5,744 bases of DNA, taken from Lysobacteraceae bacterium (lineage in GTDB: Bacteria > Pseudomonadota > Gammaproteobacteria > Xanthomonadales > Wenzhouxiangellaceae). The translations under genes were made by a program, and so were the position numbers. The stretch covers positions 3,885 through 9,628 of the forward strand of contig JAIVHD010000047.1 in the NCBI GenBank assembly GCA_020201235.1. The letters run 5' to 3'. The notes below the pieces were generated by a model. The model searched no databases. It was not told the origin of the DNA and saw only the letters and a program-made list of their open reading frames with translations. Shown here piece after piece: positions 5,249-5,744 of this stretch (the first letter of the stretch is position 1; every line of letters begins with the position of its first letter).

Positions 5249-5744
5249 TTATTCGGCTTGAAGAATATCGATGATCCGCCGACTGACCTCATCGACTGTG
5301 CCCATGCCATCGATTTCGCGCAATTGACTGCGGGCCGCGTAGTGGCTGGAGACCGCTGCGGTCTGTTCATCGTAGACGCGAAGGCGGTTGCGAATCACGT
5401 CTTCGGTGTCGTCGGAGCGTCCCTCCTCAATCGCCCGTAGCGATAAACGCTCGATGATTTCGGCTTCGTTGACGGTGATCGAAACGGCGATGTCGACCGG
5501 TTGATCGATGCGTTCCAGGACCTGGTCGAGTGCCAGCGCCTGACTCAGATTGCGCGGATAGCCATCGAGAATGAAACCGTCGGCGACGTCGGGCTGGCCC
5601 AGGCGTTGCTCGATCAGCCCGAGCATCAGGTCGTCGGGCACCAGCTCACCGGCATCCATGAAGCCTTTGGCCTTGATGCCGAGTTCGGTCTCGGCATCGA
5701 CCGCCTCGCGCAGCAGGGAGCCGGTCGAGATGTGCGCCACACCC
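5249..5744 (-). CDS. adk: Adenylate kinase, short LID-less form, N-terminus cut by window edge
   Basis: Adenylate kinase interconverts ATP + AMP and 2 ADP in the cytoplasm. The visible 165 codons start inside the protein at the sequence GVAHISTGSLLREAV. About 20-25 N-terminal residues, including the GxPGxGKGT P-loop, lie beyond the right edge, so the GTG at 5738-5740 is an internal valine and not a start. Visible landmarks are the AMP-binding STG(S)LLR segment, the KAKGFMDAGELVPD helix region, GFILDGYPRN with the conserved Asp and Arg, and the C-terminal RNRLRVYDEQTAAV. Between IIERLSLRA and EEGRSDD there is no room for the roughly 30-residue LID of E. coli Adk, so this is the short form found for example in xanthomonads (about 187 residues). 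The stop is TAA at 5249-5251. An oddity is STGS where the family usually has STGD. Confidence 0.94.
   Translation of the reverse strand, partial: GVAHISTGSLLREAVDAETELGIKAKGFMDAGELVPDDLMLGLIEQRLGQPDVADGFILDGYPRNLSQALALDQVLERIDQPVDIAVSITVNEAEIIERLSLRAIEEGRSDDTEDVIRNRLRVYDEQTAAVSSHYAARSQLREIDGMGTVDEVSRRIIDILQAE

Overview
The window looks like chromosomal DNA of a GC-rich gammaproteobacterium, probably Xanthomonadales- or Wenzhouxiangella-like. The grounds are protein style: a short adenylate kinase without a LID insert, an Mpl close to gammaproteobacterial Mpl sequences, and a DedA-PAP2-LssY_C three-domain membrane protein. These are family resemblances recalled from memory, not search results. 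Gene density is high, all genes look intact, and I see no insertion sequence, phage gene, CRISPR array, tRNA or rRNA.

Layout, left to right. A short-chain dehydrogenase start (1-121, minus, cut by the window edge) diverges from a 662-residue DedA/VTT-PAP2-LssY_C membrane protein (278-2266, plus). Their 156-bp gap carries a perfect 11-bp inverted repeat (194-229). The membrane protein gene runs tail-to-tail, with a 13-bp overlap, into a minus-strand run of three genes. Read in transcription order these are an unassigned five-helix membrane protein (4300-4788), the murein-recycling ligase mpl (2876-4231), and a stand-alone Lon substrate-binding-domain protein (start near 2874, stop at 2254). 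A TusA-type sulfur carrier (4833-5087, plus) diverges from that run across only 44 bp. It converges on the adenylate kinase gene adk (5249 to the right edge, minus, N-terminus missing). The 161-bp tusA-adk gap holds a nested stem-loop (5094-5150).

Functionally the region is mostly housekeeping: peptidoglycan recycling (Mpl), membrane lipid handling (DedA-PAP2-LssY_C), sulfur transfer (TusA) and nucleotide balance (Adk). No defence or mobile system is visible. The most interesting signal is in the 662-residue protein. Its PAP2 domain keeps the family spacing but has lost nearly every catalytic residue, so it looks like a pseudo-phosphatase attached to an intact-looking DedA domain. The next most interesting are the nested stem-loop after tusA, the dyad between the first two genes, and an unusual STGS in place of STGD in adenylate kinase.
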